Positions 34,104 through 47,007 of a stretch of 64,000 nucleotides of DNA are shown piece after piece. The position numbers were made by a program, and so were the translations under genes. Source of the stretch: Acholoe squamosa (lineage: Eukaryota > Annelida > Polychaeta > Phyllodocida > Polynoidae); NCBI GenBank assembly GCA_949317995.1, contig OX439051.1:45015250-45079249 (forward strand), read 5' to 3'. The number at the start of each line of letters is the position of its first letter. Position 1 is the stretch's first letter. The notes below the pieces were generated by a model that did not search any database, was not told where the DNA came from, and saw nothing but the letters and a program-made list of their open reading frames with translations.

Positions 34104-35722
34104 TTTTAGACTTGTGGACTTTTTACCATGTCCCTGTTAACTTTTTGACACAAATGCATGACAAAATGCAATTTAAGGTCCAGAACTACCAGTCGACAAA
34201 GTTTCAAGCCTGCAACACCAGCGGTTTTAAACTTTTGGATTTTTACCATGTCCCTGTTAACTTTTTGACACAAATAACTGAAAAAATACAATTTAAGGTC
34301 CAGAACTAACATGGGACAAAGTTTCAAGACTGCAGCACCAGCAGTTTTAGACTTTTGGATTTTCACCATGTCCCTTTTAGCTTTGTGACACAAATCCATG
34401 AGAACATGCAAATAGACACCCAGAACTACCATCTGACAAAGTTTCAAGACTGCAGCACCAGTGGTTTTAGACTTTTGGATTTTTACCATGTCCCTGTTAA
34501 CTTTTTGACACAAATCCATGAGAACATGCAAATTGAGACCCAGAACTACCATCTGACAAAGTTTCAAGACTGCAGCACCAGCGGTTTTAGACTTTTGGAT
34601 TTTTACCATGTCCCTGTTAACTTTTTGACACAAATGCATGAAAAAATGCAATTTAAGGTCCAGAACTACCAGTCGACAAAGTTTCAAGACTGCAACACCA
34701 GCGGTTTTAGACTTTTGAATTTTTACCATGTCCCTGTTAACTTTTTGACACAAATAACTGAAAAAATGCAATTTAAGGTCCAGAACTACCATCTGACAAA
34801 GTTTCAAGACTGCAGCACCAGCAGTTTTAGACTTTGGGATTTTTACCATGTCCCTTTTAGCTTTGTGACACAAATCCATGAGAACATGCAAAATGAGACC
34901 CGGAACTACCAAATGACAAAGTATCAAGACTGAAGCACCAGCGGTTTTTGAGATTTGGGTTTTTACCCTGTTACCTTAACTCAAATAACATGATTAAGTT
35001 GTGTTGAGTCGTTTAACACAGCAGTCACCCACCTTATAATGTTTAGACATAAATACATGAAAACATGCAATTTAAGGTCCAGAACTACCATTCGACAAAG
35101 TTTCAAGACTGCAGCACCAGCGGTTTTCGACTTTTGGATTTTTACCATGTCGCTGTTAACTTTTGGACACAAATCATGAAAATATGCATCTTAATTTCCA
35201 CAACTACCATCTGACAAAGTTTCAAGACTGCAGCACCAGTGGTTTTAGACTTTTGGATTTTTACCATGTCCCTGTTAACTTTTTGACACAAATCCATGAG
35301 AACATGCAAATTGAGACCCAGAACTACCATCTGACAAAGTTTCAAGACTGCAGCACCAGTGGTTTTAGACTTTTGGATTTTTACCATGTCCCTGTTAACT
35401 TTTTGACACAAATGCATAAAAAAATGCAATTTAAGGTCCAGAACTACCATTCGACAAAGTTTCAAGACTGCAGCACCAGCGGTTTTAGACTTTTGGATTT
35501 TTACCATGTCCCTGTTAACTTTTTGACACAAATAAATGAAAAAATACAATTTAAGGTCCAGAACTACCATTGGACAAAGTTTCAAGACTGCAGCACCAGC
35601 GGTTTTAGACTTTTGGATTTTTACCATGTCCCTTTTAGCTTTGTGACACAAATCCATGAGAACATGCAAATTGACACCCAGAACTACCATCTGACAAAGT
35701 TTCAAGACTGAAGCACCAGCGG
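34104..35722 (+). repeat. Composite HOR unit H, third copy with the unrearranged tail (1,619 bp)
   Basis: m1-m4, m6, m7', m8', i179 (34945-35123), a 119-bp monomer, m4, m6-like, the complete m2-like monomer (35483-35602, AATAAATGAAAAAATAC and CCATTGGAC) and m8. This is the tail from which the two rearranged H copies diverge. It leads into an A unit. Confidence 0.93.
34945..35123 (+). repeat. Divergent 179-bp monomer i179, copy 5
   Basis: Third H unit, with the unrearranged tail, 778 bp before the A unit at 35723. Confidence 0.85.
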
Positions 35723-36683
35723 TTTTAGACTTGTGGACTTTTTACCATGTCCCTGTTAACTTTTTGACACAAATGCATGACAAAATGCAATTTAAGGTCC
35801 AGAACTACCAGTCGACAAAGTTTCAAGCCTGCAACACCAGCGGTTTTAAACTTTTGGATTTTTACCATGTCCCTGTTAACTTTTTGACACAAATAACTGA
35901 AAAAATACAATTTAAGGTCCAGAACTAACATGGGACAAAGTTTCAAGACTGCAGCACCAGCAGTTTTAGACTTTTGGATTTTCACCATGTCCCTTTTAGC
36001 TTTGTGACACAAATCCATGAGAACATGCAAATAGACACCCAGAACTACCATCTGACAAAGTTTCAAGACTGCAGCACCAGTGGTTTTAGACTTTTGGATT
36101 TTTACCATGTCCCTGTTAACTTTTTGACACAAATCCATGAGAACATGCAAATTGAGACCCAGAACTACCATCTGACAAAGTTTCAAGACTGCAGCACCAG
36201 CGGTTTTAGACTTTTGGATTTTTACCATGTCCCTGTTAACTTTTTGACACAAATAACTGAAAAAATGCAATTTAAGGTCCATAACTACCATCTGACAAAG
36301 TTTCAAGACTGCAGCACCAGTGGTTTTAGACTTTTGGATTTTTACCATGTCCCTGTTAACTTTTTGACACAAATGCATGAAAAAATGCAATTTAAGGTCC
36401 AGAACTACCAGTCGACAAAGTTTCAAGACTGCAACACCAGCGGTTTTAGACTTTTGGATTTTTACCATGTCCCTGTTAACTTTTTGACACAAATAACTGA
36501 AAAAATGCAATTTAAGGTCCAGAACTACCATCTGACAAAGTTTCAAGACTGCAGCACCAGCGGTTTTAGACTTTTGGATTTTTACCATGTCCCTTTTAGC
36601 TTTGTGACACAAATCCATGAGAACATGCAAATTGACACCCAGAACTACCATCTGACAAAGTTTCAAGACTGAAGCACCAGCGG
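35723..36683 (+). repeat. HOR unit, lineage A
   Basis: Canonical m1-m8. First unit of the 15.1-kb block that is repeated from 50851. Confidence 0.96.
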
Positions 36684-37643
36684 TTTTAGACTTGTGGACT
36701 TTTTACCATGTCCCTGTTAACTTTTTGACACAAATGCATGACAAAATGCAATTTAAGGTCCAGAACTACCAGTCGACAAAGTTTCAAGCCTGCAACACCA
36801 GCGGTTTTAAACTTTTGGATTTTTACCATGTCCCTGTTAACTTTTTGACACAAATAACTGAAAAAATACAATTTAAGGGCCAGAACTAACATGGGACAAA
36901 GTTTCAAGACTGCAGCACCAGCAGTTTTAGACTTTTGGATTTTCACCATGTCCCTTTTAGCTTTGTGACACAAATCCATGAGAACATGCAAATAGACACC
37001 CAGAACTACCATCTGACAAAGTTTCAAGACTGCAGCACCAGTGGTTTTAGACTTTTGGATTTTTACCATGTCCCTGTTAACTTTTTGACACAAATCCATG
37101 AGAACATGCAAATTGAGACCCAGAACTACCATCTGACAAAGTTTCAAGACTGCAGCACCAGCGGTTTAGACTTTTGGATTTTTACCATGTCCCTGTTAAC
37201 TTTTTGACACAAATAACTGAAAAAATGCAATTTAAGGTCCATAACTACCATCTGACAAAGTTTCAAGACTGCAGCACCAGTGGTTTTAGACTTTTGGATT
37301 TTTACCATGTCCCTGTTAACTTTTTGACACAAATGCATGAAAAAATGCAATTTAAGGTCCAGAACTACCAGTCGACAAAGTTTCAAGACTGCAACACCAG
37401 CGGTTTTAGACTTTTGGATTTTTACCATGTCCCTGTTAACTTTTTGACACAAATAACTGAAAAAATGCAATTTAAGGTCCAAAACTACCATCTGACAAAG
37501 TTTCAAGACTGCAGCACCAGCGGTTTTAGACTTTTGGATTTTTACCATGTCCCTTTTAGCTTTGTGACACAAATCCATGAGAACATGCAAATTGACACCC
37601 AGAACTACCATCTGACAAAGTTTCAAGACTGAAGCACCAGCGG
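36684..37643 (+). repeat. HOR unit, lineage B (960 bp)
   Basis: AAGGGCC in m2, the three-T joint at 37165-37167 and GTCCAAAAC in m7 (37482). Here B is followed by E, not C as on the left. Confidence 0.96.
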
Positions 37644-38604
37644 TTTTAGACTTGTGGACTTTTTACCATGTCCCTGTTAACTTTTTGACACAAATGCATG
37701 ACAAAATGCAATTTAAGGTCCAGAACTACCAGTCGACAAAGTTTCAAGCCTGCAACACCAGCGGTTTTAAACTTTTGGATTTTTACCATGTCCCTGTTAA
37801 CTTTTTGACACAAATAACTGAAAAAATACAATTTAAGGGCCAGAACTAACATGGGACAAAGTTTCAAGACTGCAGCACCAGCAGTTTTAGACTTTTGGAT
37901 TTTCACCATGTCCCTTTTAGCTTTGTGACACAAATCCATGAGAACATGCAAATAGACACCCAGAACTACCATCTGACAAAGTTTCAAGACTGCAGCACCA
38001 GTGGTTTTAGACTTTTGGATTTTTACCATGTCCCTGTTAACTTTTTGACACAAATCCATGAGAACATGCAAATTGAGACCCAGAACTACCATCTGACAAA
38101 GTTTCAAGACTGCAGGACCAGCGGTTTTAGACTTTTGGATTTTTACCATGTCCCTGTTAACTTTTTGACACAAATAACTGAAAAAATGCAATTTAAGGTC
38201 CATAACTACCATCTGACAAAGTTTCAAGACTGCAGCACCAGTGGTTTTAGACTTTTGGATTTTTACCATGTCCCTGTTAACTTTTTGACACAAATGCATG
38301 AAAAAATGCAATTTAAGGTCCAGAACTACCAGTCGACAAAGTTTCAAGACTGCAACACCAGCGGTTTTAGACTTTTGGATTTTTACCATGTCCCTGTTAA
38401 CTTTTTGACACAAATAACTGAAAAAATGCAATTTAAGGTCCAGAACTACCATCTGACAAAGTTTCAAGACTGCAGCACCAGCAGTTTTAGACTTTGGGAT
38501 TTTTACCATGTCCCTTTTAGCTTTGTGACACAAATCCATGAGAACATGCAAATTGACACCCAGAACTACCATCTGACAAAGTTTCAAGACTGAAGCACCA
38601 GCGG
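37644..38604 (+). repeat. HOR unit, lineage E
   Basis: All E marks are present (G at 38116). Followed by F. Confidence 0.96.
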
Positions 38605-39565
38605 TTTTAGACTTGTGGACTTTTTACCATGTCCCTGTTAACTTTTTGACACAAATGCATGACAAAATGCAATTTAAGGTCCAGAACTACCAGTCGACAA
38701 AGTTTCAAGCCTGCAACACCAGCGGTTTTAAACTTTTGGATTTTTACCATGTCCCTGTTAACTTTTTGACACAAATAACTGAAAAAATACAATTTAAGGT
38801 CCAGAACTAACATGGGACAAACTTTCAAGACTGCAGCACCAGCAGTTTTAGACTTTTGGATTTTCACCATGTCCCTTTTAGCTTTGTGACACAAATCCAT
38901 GAGAACATGCAAATAGACACCCAGAACTACCATCTGACAAAGTTTCAAGACTGCAGCACCAGTGGTTTTAGACTTTTGGATTTTTACCATGTCCCTGTTA
39001 ACTTTTTGACACAAATCCATGAGAACATGCAAATTGAGACCCAGAACTACCATCTGACAAAGTTTCAAGACTGCAGCACCAGCGGTTTTAGACTTTTGGA
39101 TTTTTACCATGTCCCTGTTAACTTTTTGACACAAATAACTGAAAAAATGCAATTTTAGGTCCATAACTACCATCTGACAAAGTTTCAAGACTTTAGCACC
39201 AGTGGTTTTAGACTTTTGGATTTTTACCATGTCCCTGTTAACTTTTTGACACAAATGCATGAAAAAATGCAATTTAAGGTCCAGAACTACCAGTCGACAA
39301 AGTTTCAAGACTGCAACACCAGCGGTTTTAGACTTTTTGATTTTTACCATGTCCCTGTTAACTTTTTGACACAAATAACTGAAAAAATGCAATTTAAGGT
39401 CCAGAACTACCATCTGACAAAGTTTCAAGACTGCAGCACCAGCGGTTTTAGACTTTTGGATTTTTACCATGTCCCTTTTAGCTTTGTGACACAAATCCAT
39501 GAGAACATGCAAATTGACACCCAGAACTACCATCTGACAAAGTTTCAAGACTGAAGCACCAGCGG
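38605..39565 (+). repeat. HOR unit, lineage F
   Basis: F marks (T at 39156) plus GACTTTTTGATTT in m7 (T at 39338), shared only with 53732. Confidence 0.96.
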
Positions 39566-40526
39566 TTTTAGACTTGTGGACTTTTTACCATGTCCCTGTT
39601 AACTTTTTGACACAAATGCATGACAAAATGCAATTTAAGGTCCAGAACTACCAGTCGACAAAGTTTCAAGCCTGCAACACCAGCGGTTTTAAACTTTTGG
39701 ATTTTTACCATGTCCCTGTTAACTTTTTGACACAAATAACTGAAAAAATACAATTTAAGGGCCAGAACTAACATGGGACAAAGTTTCAAGACTGCAGCAC
39801 CAGCAGTTTTAGACTTTTGGATTTTCACCATGTCCCTTTTAGCTTTGTGACACAAATCCATGAGAACATGCAAATAGACACCCAGAACTACCATCTGACA
39901 AAGTTTCAAGACTGCAGCACCAGTGGTTTTAGACTTTTGGATTTTTACCATGTCCCTGTTAACTTTTTGACACAAATCCATGAGAACATGCAAATTGAGA
40001 CCCAGAACTACCATCTGACAAAGTTTCAAGACTGCAGCACCAGCGGTTTTAGACTTTTGGATTTTTACCATGTCCCTGTTAACTTTTTGACACAAATAAC
40101 TGAAAAAATGCAATTTAAGGTCCATAACTACCATCTGACAAAGTTTCAAGACTGCAGCACCAGTGGTTTTAGACTTTTGGATTTTTACCATGTCCCTGTT
40201 AACTTTTTGACACAAATGCATGAAAAAATGCAATTTAAGGTCCAGAACTACCAGTCGACAAAGTTTCAAGACTGCAACACCAGCGGTTTTAGACTTTTGG
40301 ATTTTTACCATGTCCCTGTTAACTTTTTGACACAAATAACTGAAAAAATGCAATTTAAGGTCCAGAACTATCATCTGACAAAGTTTCAAGACTGCAGCAC
40401 CAGCGGTTTTAGACTTTTGGATTTTTACCATGTCCCTTTTAGCTTTGTGACACAAATCCATGAGAACATGCAAATTGACACCCAGAAGTACCATCTGACA
40501 AAGTTTCAAGACTGAAGCACCAGCGG
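39566..40526 (+). repeat. HOR unit, lineage C'
   Basis: AAGGGCC, ACTATCATC and CCAGAAGTACC (G at 40488). Standard m4. Confidence 0.96.
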
Positions 40527-42265
40527 TTTTAGACTTGTGGACTTTTTACCATGTCCCTGTTAACTTTTTGACACAAATGCATGACAAAATGCAATTTAAG
40601 GTCCAGAACTACCAGTCGACAAAGTTTCAAGCCTGCAACACCAGCGGTTTTAAACTTTTGGATTTTTACCATGTCCCTGTTAACTTTTTGACACAAATAA
40701 CTGAAAAAATACAATTTAAGGTCCAGAACTAACATGGGACAAAGTTTCAAGACTGCAGCACCAGCAGTTTTAGACTTTTGGATTTTCACCATGTCCCTTT
40801 TAGCTTTGTGACACAAATCCATGAGAACATGCAAATAGACACCCAGAACTACCATCTGACAAAGTTTCAAGACTGCAGCACCAGTGGTTTTAGACTTTTG
40901 GATTTTTACCATGTCCCTGTTAACTTTTTGACACAAATCCATGAGAACATGCAAATTGAGACCCAGAACTACCATCTGACAAAGTTTCAAGACTGCAGCA
41001 CCAGCGGTTTTAGACTTTTGGATTTTTACCATGTCCCTGTTAACTTTTTGACACAAATAACTGAAAAAATGCAATTTAAGGTCCAGAACTACCATCTGAC
41101 AAAGTTTCAAGACTGCAGCACCAGTGGTTTTAGACTTTTGGATTTTTACCATGTCCCTGTTAACTTTTTGACACAAATGCATGAAAAAATGCAATTTAAG
41201 GTCCAGAACTACCAGTCGACAAAGTTTCAAGACTGCAACACCAGCGGTTTTAGACTTTTGAATTTTTACCATGTCCCTGTTAACTTTTTGACACAAATAA
41301 CTGAAAAAATGCAATTTAAGGTCCAGAACTACCATCTGACAAAGTTTCAAGACTGCAGCACCAGCAGTTTTAGACTTTGGGATTTTTACCATGTCCCTTT
41401 TAGCTTTGTGACACAAATCCATGAGAACATGCAAAGTGAGACCCGGAACTACCAAATGACAAAGTATCATGACTGAAGCACCAGCGGTTTTTGAGATTTG
41501 GGTTTTTACCCTGTTACCTTAACTCAAATAACATGATTAAGTTGTGTTGAGTCGTTTAACACAGCAGTCACCCACCTTATAATGTTTAGACATAAATACA
41601 TGAAAACATGCAATTTAAGGTCCAGAACTACCATTCGACAAAGTTTCAAGACTGCAGCACCAGCGGTTTTCGACTTTTGGATTTTTACCATGTGGCTGTT
41701 AACTTTTGGACACAAATCATGAAAATATGCATCTTAATTTCCACAACTACCATCTGACAAAGTTTCAAGACTGCAGCACCAGTGGTTTTAGACTTTTGGA
41801 TTTTTACCATGTCCCTGTTAACTTTTTGACACAAATCCATGAGAACATGCAAATTGAGACCCAGAACTACCATCTGACAAAGTTTCAAGACTGCAGCACC
41901 AGTGGTTTTAGACTTTTGGATTTTTACCATGTCCCTGTTAACTTTTTGACACAAATGCATAAAAAAATGCAATTTAAGGTCCAGAACTACCATTCGACAA
42001 AGTTTCAAGACTGCAGCACCAGCGGTTTTAGACTTTTGGATTTTTACCATGTCCCTGTTAACTTTTTGACACAAATAAATGAAAAAATACAATTTAAGGT
42101 CCAGAACTACCATTGGACAAAGTTTCAAGACTGCAGCACCAGCGGTTTTAGACTTTTGGATTTTTACCATGTCCCTTTTAGCTTTGTGACACAAATCCAT
42201 GAGAACATGCAAATTGACACCCAGAACTACCATCTGACAAAGTTTCAAGACTGAAGCACCAGCGG
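40527..42265 (+). repeat. Composite HOR unit G' with insert (1,739 bp)
   Basis: m1-m4, m5b, m6, m7' (TTTTGAATTTTT), m8' (CCCGGAAC, and AAAGTATCATGACTG private to the G' units), then i179 (41488-41666), a 119-bp monomer with CATGTGGCTG, m4, m6-like, m2-like and m8. It shows all eight positions ahead of the insert tail, so it is the least rearranged insert-bearing unit. Confidence 0.94.
41488..41666 (+). repeat. Divergent 179-bp monomer i179, copy 6
   Basis: In the G' unit, after m8' with AAAGTATCATGAC. 778 bp before the ten-monomer A unit. Confidence 0.85.
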
Positions 42266-43466
42266 TTTTAGACTTGTGGACTTTTTACCATGTCCCTGTT
42301 AACTTTTTGACACAAATGCATGACAAAATGCAATTTAAGGTCCAGAACTACCAGTCGACAAAGTTTCAAGCCTGCAACACCAGCGGTTTTAAACTTTTGG
42401 ATTTTTACCATGTCCCTGTTAACTTTTTGACACAAATAACTGAAAAAATACAATTTAAGGTCCAGAACTAACATGGGACAAAGTTTCAAGACTGCAGCAC
42501 CAGCAGTTTTAGACTTTTGGATTTTCACCATGTCCCTTTTAGCTTTGTGACACAAATCCATGAGAACATGCAAATAGACACCCAGAACTACCATCTGACA
42601 AAGTTTCAAGACTGCAGCACCAGTGGTTTTAGACTTTTGGATTTTTACCATGTCCCTGTTAACTTTTTGACACAAATCCATGAGAACATGCAAATTGAGA
42701 CCCAGAACTACCATCTGACAAAGTTTCAAGACTGCAGCACCAGCGGTTTTAGACTTTTGGATTTTTACCATGTCCCTGTTAACTTTTTGACACAAATAAC
42801 TGAAAAAATGCAATTTAAGGTCCATAACTACCATCTGACAAAGTTTCAAGACTGCAGCACCAGTGGTTTTAGACTTTTGGATTTTTACCATGTCCCTGTT
42901 AACTTTTTGACACAAATGCATGAAAAAATGCAATTTAAGGTCCAGAACTACCAGTCGACAAAGTTTCAAGACTGCAACACCAGCGGTTTTAGACTTTTGG
43001 ATTTTTACCATGTCCCTGTTAACTTTTTGACACAAATAACTGAAAAAATGCAATTTAAGGTCCAGAACTACCATCTGACAAAGTTTCAAGACTGCAGCAC
43101 CAGCGGTTTTAGACTTTTGGATTTTTACCATGTCCCTGTTAACTTTTTGACACAAATGCATGAAAAAATGCAATTTAAGGTCCAGAACTACCAGTCGACA
43201 AAGTTTCAAGACTGCAACACCAGCGGTTTTAGACTTTTGGATTTTTACCATGTCCCTGTTAACTTTTTGACACAAATAACTGAAAAAATGCAATTTAAGG
43301 TCCAGAACTACCATCTGACAAAGTTTCAAGACTGCAGCACCAGCGGTTTTAGACTTTTGGATTTTTACCATGTCCCTTTTAGCTTTGTGACACAAATCCA
43401 TGAGAACATGCAAATTGACACCCAGAACTACCATCTGACAAAGTTTCAAGACTGAAGCACCAGCGG
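42266..43466 (+). repeat. HOR unit, lineage A with duplicated m6-m7 (1,201 bp)
   Basis: The order is m1-m7, then m6, m7, m8: ten monomers. The counterpart at 57393 has eight, so a 240-bp dimer was gained here or lost there after the large duplication. Confidence 0.95.
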
Positions 43467-45085
43467 TTTTAGACTTGTGGACTTTTTACCATGTCCCTGT
43501 TAACTTTTTGACACAAATGCATGACAAAATGCAATTTAAGGTCCAGAACTACCAGTCGACAAAGTTTCAAGCCTGCAACACCAGCGGTTTTAAACTTTTG
43601 GATTTTTACCATGTCCCTGTTAACTTTTTGACACAAATAACTGAAAAAATACAATTTAAGGTCCAGAACTAACATGGGACAAAGTTTCAAGACTACAGCA
43701 CCAGCAGTTTTAGACTTTTGGATTTTCACCATGTCCCTTTTAGCTTTGTGACACAAATCCATGAGAACATGCAAATAGACACCCAGAACTACCATCTGAC
43801 AAAGTTTCAAGACTGCAGCACCAGTGGTTTTAGACTTTTGGATTTTTACCATGTCCCTTTCAGCTTTGTGACACAAATCCATGAGAACATGCAAATAGAC
43901 ACCCAGAACTACCATCTGACAAAGTTTCAAGACTGCAGCACCAGTGGTTTTAGACTTTTGGATTTTTACCATGTCCCTGTTAACTTTTTGACACAAATCC
44001 ATGAGAACATGCAAATTGAGACCCAGAACTACCATCTGACAAAGTTTCAAGACTGCAGCACCAGCGGTTTTTGAGATTTCGGTTCTTACCCTGTTACCTT
44101 AACTCAAATAACATGATTAAGTTGTGTTGAGTCGTTTAACACAGCAGTCACCCACCTTATAATGTTTAGACATAAATACATGAAAACATGCAATTTAAGG
44201 TCCAGAACTACCATTCGACAAAGTTTCAAGACTGCAGCACCAGCGGTTTTCGACTTTTGGATTTTTACCATGTCGCTGTTAACTTTTGGACACAAATCAT
44301 GAAAATATGCATCTTAATTTCCACAACTACCATCTGACAAAGTTTCAAGACTGCAGCACCAGTGGTTTTAGACTTTTGGATTTTTACCATGTCCCTGTTA
44401 ACTTTTTGACACAAATCCATGAGAACATGCAAATTGAGACCCAGAACTACCATCTGACAAAGTTTCAAGACTGCAGCACCAGCGGTTTTAGACTTTTGGA
44501 TTTTTACCATGTCCCTGTTAACTTTTTGACACAAATAACTGAAAAAATGCAATTTAAGGTCCATAACTACCATCTGACAAAGTTTCAAGACTGCAGCACC
44601 AGTGGTTTTAGACTTTTGGATTTTTACCATGTCCCTGTTAACTTTTTGACACAAATGCATAAAAAAATGCAATTTAAGGTCCAGAACTACCATTCGACAA
44701 AGTTTCAAGACTGCAGCACCAGCGGTTTTAGACTTTTGGATTTTTACCATGTCCCTGTTAACTTTTTGACACAAATAACTGAAAAAATGCAATTTAAGGT
44801 CCAGAACTAACATGGGACAAAGTTTCAAGACTGCAGCACCAGCAGTTTTAGACTTTTGGATTTTTACCATGTCCCTGTTAACTTTTTGACACAAATGCAT
44901 GAAAAAATGCAATTTAAGGTCCAGAACTACCAGTCGACAAAGTTTCAAGACTGCAACACCAGCGGTTTTAGACTTTTGGATTTTTACCATGTCCCTTTTA
45001 GCTTTGTGACACAAATCCATGAGAACATGCAAATTGACACCTAGAACTACCATCTGACAAAGTTTCAAGACTGAAGCACCAGCGG
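43467..45085 (+). repeat. Irregular HOR unit J with insert (1,619 bp)
   Basis: m1, m2 (GACTACAGC, 43695), m3, a second m3-like monomer (43828, CCCTTTCAGC), m4, i179 (44068-44246), a 119-bp monomer, m4, m5, m6-like, an m7/m2 hybrid (44726, ATGC then ACTAACATGG), m6 and m8 with CACCTAG (45042). Here the insert follows m4 rather than m8'. Confidence 0.92.
44068..44246 (+). repeat. Divergent 179-bp monomer i179, copy 7 (after m4)
   Basis: Variant start TTTTTGAGATTTCGG and a private C at 44085. It follows m4, not m8', so the insert reached a second register by recombination in the preceding monomer. Confidence 0.85.
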
Positions 45086-45926
45086 TTTTAGACTTGTGGA
45101 CTTTTTACCATGTCCCTGTTAACTTTTTGACACAAATGCATGACAAAATGCAATTTAAGGTCCAGAACTACCAGTCGACAAAGTTTCAAGCCTGCAACAC
45201 CAGCGGTTTTAAACTTTTGGATTTTTACCATGTCCCTGTTAACTTTTTGACACAAATAACTGAAAAAATGCAATTTAAGGTCCATAACTACCATCTGACA
45301 AAGTTTCAAGACTGCAGCACCAGTGGTTTTAGACTTTTGGATTTTTACCATGTCCCTGTTAATTTTTTGACACAAATGCATAAAAAAATGCAATTTAAGG
45401 TCCAGAACTACCATTCGACAAAGTTTCAAGACTGCAGCACCAGCGGTTTTAGACTTTTGGATTTTTACCATGTCCCTGTTAACTTTTTGACACAAATAAC
45501 TGAAAAAATGCAATTTAAGGTCCATAACTACCATCTGACAAAGTTTCAAGACTGCAGCACCAGTGGTTTTAGACTTTTGGATTTTTACCATGTCCCTGTT
45601 AACTTTTTGACACAAATGCATGAAAAAATGCAATTTAAGGTCCAGAACTACCAGTCGACAAAGTTTCAAGACTGCAACACCAGCGGTTTTAGACTTTTGG
45701 ATTTTTACCATGTCCCTGTTAACTTTTTGACACAAATAACTGAAAAAATGCAATTTAAGGTCCAGAACTACCATCTGACAAAGTTTCAAGACTGCAGCAC
45801 CAGCGGTTTTAGACTTTTGGATTTTTACCATGTCCCTTTTAGCTTTGTGACACAAATCCATGAGAACATGCAAATTGACACCCAGAACTACCATCTGACA
45901 AAGTTTCAAGACTGAAGCACCAGCGG
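45086..45926 (+). repeat. Irregular HOR unit K (841 bp, seven monomers)
   Basis: m1, an m2/m5 hybrid (TTTTAAAC start, GGTCCATAAC end), m6-like (45327, GTTAATTTTTTG with T at 45363, GCATAAAAAAATG), m5, m6, m7 and m8. Confidence 0.93.
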
Positions 45927-47007
45927 TTTTAGACTTGTGGACTTTTTACCATGTCCCTGTTAACTTTTTGACACAAATGCATGACAAAATGCAATTTAAG
46001 GTCCAGAACTACCAGTCGACAAAGTTTCAAGCCTGCAACACCAGCGGTTTTAAACTTTTGGATTTTTAACATGTCCCTGTTAACTTTTTGACACAAATAA
46101 CTGAAAAAATACAATTTAAGGTCCAGAACTAACATGGGACAAAGTTTCAAGACTGCAGCACCAGCAGTTTTAGACTTTTGGATTTTCACCATGTCCCTTT
46201 TAGCTTTGTGACACAAATCCATGAGAACATGCAAATAGACACCCAGAACTACCATCTGACAAAGTTTCAAGACTGCAGCACCAGTGGTTTTAGACTTTTG
46301 GATTTTTACCATGTCCCTGTTAACTTTTTGACACAAATCCATGAGAACATGCAAATTGAGACCCAGAACTACCATCTGACAAAGTTTCAAGACTGCAGCA
46401 CCAGCGGTTTTAGACTTTTGGATTTTTACCATGTCCCTGTTAACTTTTTGACACAAATAACTGAAAAAATGCAATTTAAGGTCCATAACTACCATCTGAC
46501 AAAGTTTCAAGACTGCAGCACCAGTGGTTTTAGACTTTTGGATTTTTACCATGTCCCTGTTAACTTTTTGACACAAATGCATGAAAAAATGCAATTTAAG
46601 GTCCAGAACTACCATTCGACAAAGTTTCAAGACTGCAGCACCAGCGGTTTTAGACTTTTGGATTTTTACCATGTCCCTGTTAACTTTTTGACACAAATAA
46701 CTGAAAAAATGCAATTTAAGGTCCATAACTACCATCTGACAAAGTTTCAAGACTGCAGCACCAGTGGTTTTAGACTTTTGGATTTTTACCATGTCCCTGT
46801 TAACTTTTTGACACAAATGCATGAAAAAATGCAATTTAAGGTCCAGAACTACCAGTCGACAAAGTTTCAAGACTGCAACACCAGCGGTTTTAGACTTTTG
46901 GATTTTTACCATGTCCCTTTTAGCTTTGTGACACAAATCCATGAGAACATGCAAATTGACACCTAGAACTACCATCTGACAAAGTTTCAAGACTGAAGCA
47001 CCAGCGG
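45927..47007 (+). repeat. Irregular HOR unit L (1,081 bp, nine monomers)
   Basis: m1, m2 (TTTTTAACATG, A at 46069), m3, m4, m5, m6x (46528, an m6 with CATTCGAC), m5, m6 and m8 with CACCTAG (46964). The A at 46069 creates a TAA in m2. Confidence 0.93.

Larger units (their letters stand above)
28829..35488. repeat. Tandem triplication of a 2,220-bp segment
   Basis: Copies are about 28829-31048, 31049-33268 and 33269-35488. The joint lies within a stretch of about 47 bp in the m2/m2-like monomer. Each copy carries the seven-A run, GATTTCTACC in m5 (29202, 31422, 33642), CCAGAAGTACC in m8 and one i179 cassette. I saw no difference among them. Confidence 0.92.
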
